15,122 bases of DNA, taken from positions 1 through 15,122 of the forward strand of contig DASRYU010000153.1 of the NCBI GenBank assembly GCA_035687045.1, given 5' to 3'. Position numbers and translations under genes: made by a program. This stretch comes from JAJPHT01 sp035687045 (lineage in GTDB: Archaea; Thermoplasmatota; SW-10-69-26; JACQPN01; JAJPHT01). Below, piece by piece: positions 12,280 to 15,122 of this stretch. Each line of letters opens with the position of its first letter. Within the stretch, counting starts at the first letter, position 1. Under the pieces are notes generated by a model, which made no database searches, was not told the origin of the DNA, and saw only the letters and a program-made list of their open reading frames with translations.

Positions 12280-13014
12280 CTATTCGCGCGGCGGCGGGCT
12301 CTGCGCGTCGATCGTCATCGACAGCGTCGCCGTCGCCGTCCCCTGCGCCTCGGCGCTCTTCGCGCGGAGCTCCTTGAGGCGCACCGTGTCGACCGGGAGG
12401 CCCCACTGCTGGAGCAGGGCCTGCACGCCGTCGACGTGGCCGTCCCCCATGACGGCGACGACGCGCTCGTTCGTCTGCGCCATCGACGCGAGCACGCGCG
12501 CCATGTGCTCGTTGCGCTCGTCGAGAAGCACGCGCTTGAGGGTGGGGAACTTCTTCTCCATCTCGCGGAAGTACGCCGCGTAGTCGTTCTGCATCTCGTC
12601 GACCTGCTTCTCGATGCTCTTGCCCGGGAAGAGGGGGATGAGCCCGACGATGGCGCTCCCCGCGAGGCGCATCTTCTCGCTGAAGCGCATCTCGGCGCGC
12701 AGGTGCTGGAAGGTCTGCTGCGCGTCCTTGTCGATGAGGGCGAGCGGGATGCCAAGCGCCTGCGCCTCGTCGCTGGCCGCAAGCATCTCGTCGCCCGCCT
12801 CGACGCCGTACTGGTTGGCGATGCGCGTCTGGAAGTCGGCGAGCATGCGATACACGATGGGCACGCCCGTGCGGTCCTTGTTCCGGTTGCGCAGCGCCTG
12901 GTAGCGCGGCGGGTCCAGCTCGATGCCCACCGCCTGCGGCGCGCGCCTGCGGATCTCCTCGCGGACGCGGGTGCCGATGTCAAAGACATGGCCGGTCCCG
13001 ATGAGCGTGATCAA
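12280..13014 (-). CDS. TraB/GumN/TIKI-family protein
   Basis: About 244 residues with the TraB-family hallmarks: GTGHV near the start (residues 6-10), VGIELDPPRYQAL (31-41), DERNEHMARVL (165-175) and the second G-x-x-H motif GDGHVDGV (190-197). This family includes bacterial TraB/GumN and animal TIKI metalloproteases; the His and Glu positions are those proposed to bind metal. A hydrophobic stretch (about 117-130, AGSAIVGLIPLFPG) may insert in the membrane. I place the start at TTG 13014, which gives the usual family N-terminus; ATG 13119 would add 35 residues without family resemblance and would overlap the kup start. Substrate is unknown. The gene is divergent from kup. Confidence 0.85.
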   Translation of the reverse strand: MITLIGTGHVFDIGTRVREEIRRRAPQAVGIELDPPRYQALRNRNKDRTGVPIVYRMLADFQTRIANQYGVEAGDEMLAASDEAQALGIPLALIDKDAQQTFQHLRAEMRFSEKMRLAGSAIVGLIPLFPGKSIEKQVDEMQNDYAAYFREMEKKFPTLKRVLLDERNEHMARVLASMAQTNERVVAVMGDGHVDGVQALLQQWGLPVDTVRLKELRAKSAEAQGTATATLSMTIDAQSPPPRE

Positions 13015-13117
13015 CGCCGGCAGAGCGGGGGGGCCCCGTGATGAAGGTTTTGACAGCGGCCGCAGCGAGCCGGAACGCTTTTCAGCCTGAGATAGCTGGC
13101 CCAGCGAGGGACGGGTC
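13015..13117. promoter_or_regulatory. Divergent promoter region between the TraB-family gene and kup
   Basis: About 100 bp. On the plus strand, AACGCTTTTCAGC (13074-13086) and GATAGC (13091-13096) are box candidates for kup; GATAGC is centred 25 bp before ATC 13118, and GAGGGA (13106-13111) is SD-like with six-base spacing to it. On the minus strand, CCTTCATC (13047-13040) is about 29 bp before TTG 13014. Which boxes are used cannot be decided by eye. Confidence 0.4.
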
Positions 13118-15037
13118 ATCGCCGAAGCCAAGCACGGCGCGCCATCGTCCAAAGGGCGCGGCTACTTCGCCCTTCTGTCGCTGACGGCGCTCGGCGTCGT
13201 CTTCGGCGACATCGGGACGAGCCCGCTCTACGCGATGCGCGAGGCGTTCCACGGCGCGCACGGCGTGCCGCCGACGCACGACAACGTGCTCGGCGTCCTC
13301 TCGCTCGTGTTCTGGGCGCTCATCCTCGTCGTGTCGGTGAAGTACCTCGGCTTCGTGCTGCGCGCCGACAACGAGGGCGAGGGTGGCATGCTCGCGCTCA
13401 TGTCGCTCGTGCACCCGGACCAGACGGGCCGCGTGGGCGACACGCGCAAGAAGATCGCGCGCCGCGCGCTGCTTCTCGGCTTCGGCCTCTTCGGCGCCGC
13501 GCTCCTCTACGGCGACGGCCTCATCACGCCCGCCATCTCGGTGATGAGCGCCATGGAGGGTCTCGAGGTCATCGAGCCGTCGTTCCACAACCTCGTCATC
13601 CCGCTCACGCTCATCATCATCGTCGGCATCTTCCTCATGCAGCGCCGCGGCACCGCGGGCATCGGCGCGCTCTACGGGCCCGTGACGCTCGTGTGGTTCC
13701 TCGTCCTCGCGGGGCTGGGCATCCGCGGCATCTTCGCGGCGCCCGAGGTGCTGCACGCGTTCAACCCGATGTATGGCATCCGCTTCCTGATGGGAGGCCA
13801 TCTCGCGGCCTACCTCGTGCTCGGCGCCGTCTTCCTCGTCATCACCGGCTCCGAGGCGCTCTATGCCGACATGGGCCACTTCGGCCGCAAGCCCATCCGC
13901 TTCGTCTGGTTCACCCTCGTCCTGCCGGCGCTCATGCTGAACTACCTCGGACAGGGCGCTCTGGTGCTCGCGGACCCTGCGACGGCCGAGAACCCGTTCT
14001 ACCTCCTCGCGCCGCGCTGGGCGCTCATCCCGCTCGTCATCCTCGCCACGTTCGCGACCATCATCGCGTCGCAGGCGCTCATCTCGGGCGCGTTCTCCCT
14101 CACCGCGCAGGCCGTCCAGCTCGGCTTCTTCCCGCGCCTCGAGATCCGGCACACGAGCGAGCGCGAGATGGGGCAGATCTACCTCCCCCACGTGAACTGG
14201 GCGCTCATGGTCGGCTGCATCCTCGTCGTACTCGAGTTCCGCAGCTCGTCGAACCTCGCGGCGGCCTACGGCATCGCGCTCGGCTCGATGATGATCATCA
14301 CGACGATCCTCCTCGCGGTCGTCGCGCGCGAGCGCTGGGGCTGGGGCCGCCTGCAGACCCTCCTCTTCGCCGGCATCTTCCTCACGATCGAGATCGCCTT
14401 CTGGGGCGCGAACGCCGTGAAGATCGCGGGCGGCGGGTGGTTCCCGCTCGTCTTCGCCGGCGCGCTCTACTTCGTCATGACGACCTGGCGCGACGGCCGC
14501 GAGATCCTCGGGCGCCGCCTGCGCGAGACCTCCATCCCCATCGAGCAGTTCCTCGAGCGCATCGAGAAGAGCGGCACGACGCGCGTGCGCGGCCACGCCG
14601 TCTACATGACGGGGAACACGACCGTCGCGCCACCCGCGCTCGTGAAGAACCTCGAGCACAACCGCGTCCTCCACATGCGCGTGGCGCTCCTCTCCATCGT
14701 GACGGAGGACATCCCGCACGTCCCGCGCCACAGCCGCGTCACCGTCGAGCCGCACGGGAGCGGATTCTACCGCGTCGTCGCGCGCTACGGCTTCATGGAC
14801 GAGCCCGACGCCGTCGACGTGCTGCGCCTCATGCGCGAGAAGCACGTGGACTTCCCCCTCAAGGACACCACGTTCTTTGTCGGCCGCGAGAGGCTCATCT
14901 CGACCGACCGGCCCGGCATGGCGCGCTGGCGCGAGCGCCTGTTCAGCTTCATGTCGCGCAACGCGCAGCAGGCGACGGCGTACTTCCGCATCCCGCCCGA
15001 CCGCGTCATCGAGGTCGGCTCGCAGGTCGAGATCTGA
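13118..15037 (+). CDS. kup: Kup-type potassium uptake transporter, start codon apparently ATC
   Basis: About 639 residues of the KUP/HAK/KT family, a proton-coupled K+ importer. Hallmarks in order from ATC 13118: VVFGDIGTSPLYA (TM1, about 27-39), ADNEGEGGMLAL (83-94), LLYGDGLITPAIS (129-141), GSEALYADMGHFG (244-256), NYLGQGA (275-281), SQALISGAFSL (318-328) and IYLPHVNW (354-361). About 12 membrane segments end near 455, followed by a cytosolic domain with VRGHAVYMTGNTTVAPPALV. The frame is open from 13091 but contains no ATG, GTG or TTG before 13235, which lies after the conserved GDIGTSPLYA motif. ATC 13118 gives a natural N-terminus (x-AEAKHGAPSSKGRGYFALL). Kup is commonest in bacteria, so ancestral transfer is possible. 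Confidence 0.92.
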   Translation: MAEAKHGAPSSKGRGYFALLSLTALGVVFGDIGTSPLYAMREAFHGAHGVPPTHDNVLGVLSLVFWALILVVSVKYLGFVLRADNEGEGGMLALMSLVHPDQTGRVGDTRKKIARRALLLGFGLFGAALLYGDGLITPAISVMSAMEGLEVIEPSFHNLVIPLTLIIIVGIFLMQRRGTAGIGALYGPVTLVWFLVLAGLGIRGIFAAPEVLHAFNPMYGIRFLMGGHLAAYLVLGAVFLVITGSEALYADMGHFGRKPIRFVWFTLVLPALMLNYLGQGALVLADPATAENPFYLLAPRWALIPLVILATFATIIASQALISGAFSLTAQAVQLGFFPRLEIRHTSEREMGQIYLPHVNWALMVGCILVVLEFRSSSNLAAAYGIALGSMMIITTILLAVVARERWGWGRLQTLLFAGIFLTIEIAFWGANAVKIAGGGWFPLVFAGALYFVMTTWRDGREILGRRLRETSIPIEQFLERIEKSGTTRVRGHAVYMTGNTTVAPPALVKNLEHNRVLHMRVALLSIVTEDIPHVPRHSRVTVEPHGSGFYRVVARYGFMDEPDAVDVLRLMREKHVDFPLKDTTFFVGRERLISTDRPGMARWRERLFSFMSRNAQQATAYFRIPPDRVIEVGSQVEI

Positions 15038-15050
15038 GCCTGCGGGCAGG

Positions 15051-15106
15051 GAGCGAGGGAGCGGGGGAGCGAGGGAGCGAGGGAGCGAGGGAGCGGGGGA
15101 GGAGGG
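15051..15106 (+). repeat. Octamer tandem repeat GAGCGAGG (seven units)
   Basis: In phase from 15051: GAGCGAGG, GAGCGGGG, then three GAGCGAGG, GAGCGGGG and a degenerate GAGGAGGG. It begins 13 bases after the kup stop codon. GCCGAGG follows at 15115-15121, as in the gap before cmk, so a further composite repeat probably continues beyond the window. Confidence 0.93.
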
Positions 15107-15122
15107 CCTCACATGCCGAGGC

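Noticed and set aside
13047..13082. T-runs at 13047-13050 and 13079-13082 as terminators
   Set aside because: They are only four T long and lie upstream of both flanking genes in a divergent region, where a terminator is not expected.
13118..15037. Recent horizontal transfer of kup
   Set aside because: GC content and codon use look the same as the neighbours by eye, so there is no compositional support; older transfer remains possible but cannot be judged here.
13082..15112. A 676-codon open frame on the minus strand opposite kup
   Set aside because: It is the complement of the Kup transporter; the charged Glu/Arg/Asp-rich product is a codon-usage artefact, and its N-terminus is only the octamer repeat translated.

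Overview
This window is from a GC-rich archaeon (about 70% GC by eye). The domain is clear from the gene content: ribosomal proteins S19e, L39e and L31e, a PDCD5-type protein and aIF6 lie in one operon. The AdkA-type adenylate kinase, EMC3/DUF106 membrane protein, archaeal cytidylate kinase and archaeal Cbf5/TruB pseudouridine synthase form a second conserved archaeal neighbourhood. Proteins are not strongly acidic, which argues against a haloarchaeon. A GC-rich Thermoplasmatota lineage is my best guess, but that is inference.

Layout. (1) 1-2921, + strand: rps19e, pdcd5, rpl39e (49 aa), rpl31e, aif6, then a secreted Asp-box lipoprotein in the same run. The first gene has a leader of about 110 nt with three adjacent potential stem-loops. 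(2) 2887-5128, - strand: two related helix-hairpin-helix proteins and a threonine synthase, each with its own TATA-like box about 26 bp before the start codon. (3) 5129-5409: a symmetrical composite repeat (10 heptads, a core, 10 inverted heptads) filling the divergent promoter region. (4) 5410-7949, + strand: a small PC4-like protein and a large secreted Asp-box protein with a C-terminal membrane anchor. (5) 7983-11167, + strand: adk, the DUF106 gene, a 356-bp repeat-filled gap, cmk and truB. (6) 11184-13014, - strand: a cysteine-rich lipoprotein and a TraB-family protein. (7) 13118-15037, + strand: a Kup-type potassium transporter, followed by an octamer tandem repeat running toward the window edge.

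Expression logic visible in the sequence. Genes that head a transcription unit mostly have an AT-containing box centred 25-28 bp before the start codon, which implies leaderless mRNAs. Genes inside operons carry Shine-Dalgarno matches (AGGTGAT, GGAGATGA, GGGTGA). rps19e is the exception, with a long structured leader.

The points most worth a second look are: two well-conserved genes, aif6 and kup, with no ATG, GTG or TTG anywhere upstream of their conserved N-termini (CTG and ATC are the best candidates); the 10+10 inverted-heptad element, whose 44-bp core recurs exactly 4.1 kb away; a repeated G-x-T-H-x-A-x-P-L motif in one helix-hairpin-helix protein; and a possible leader control element on the ribosomal protein operon. 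I found no CRISPR array, tRNA, rRNA, transposase or defence system.
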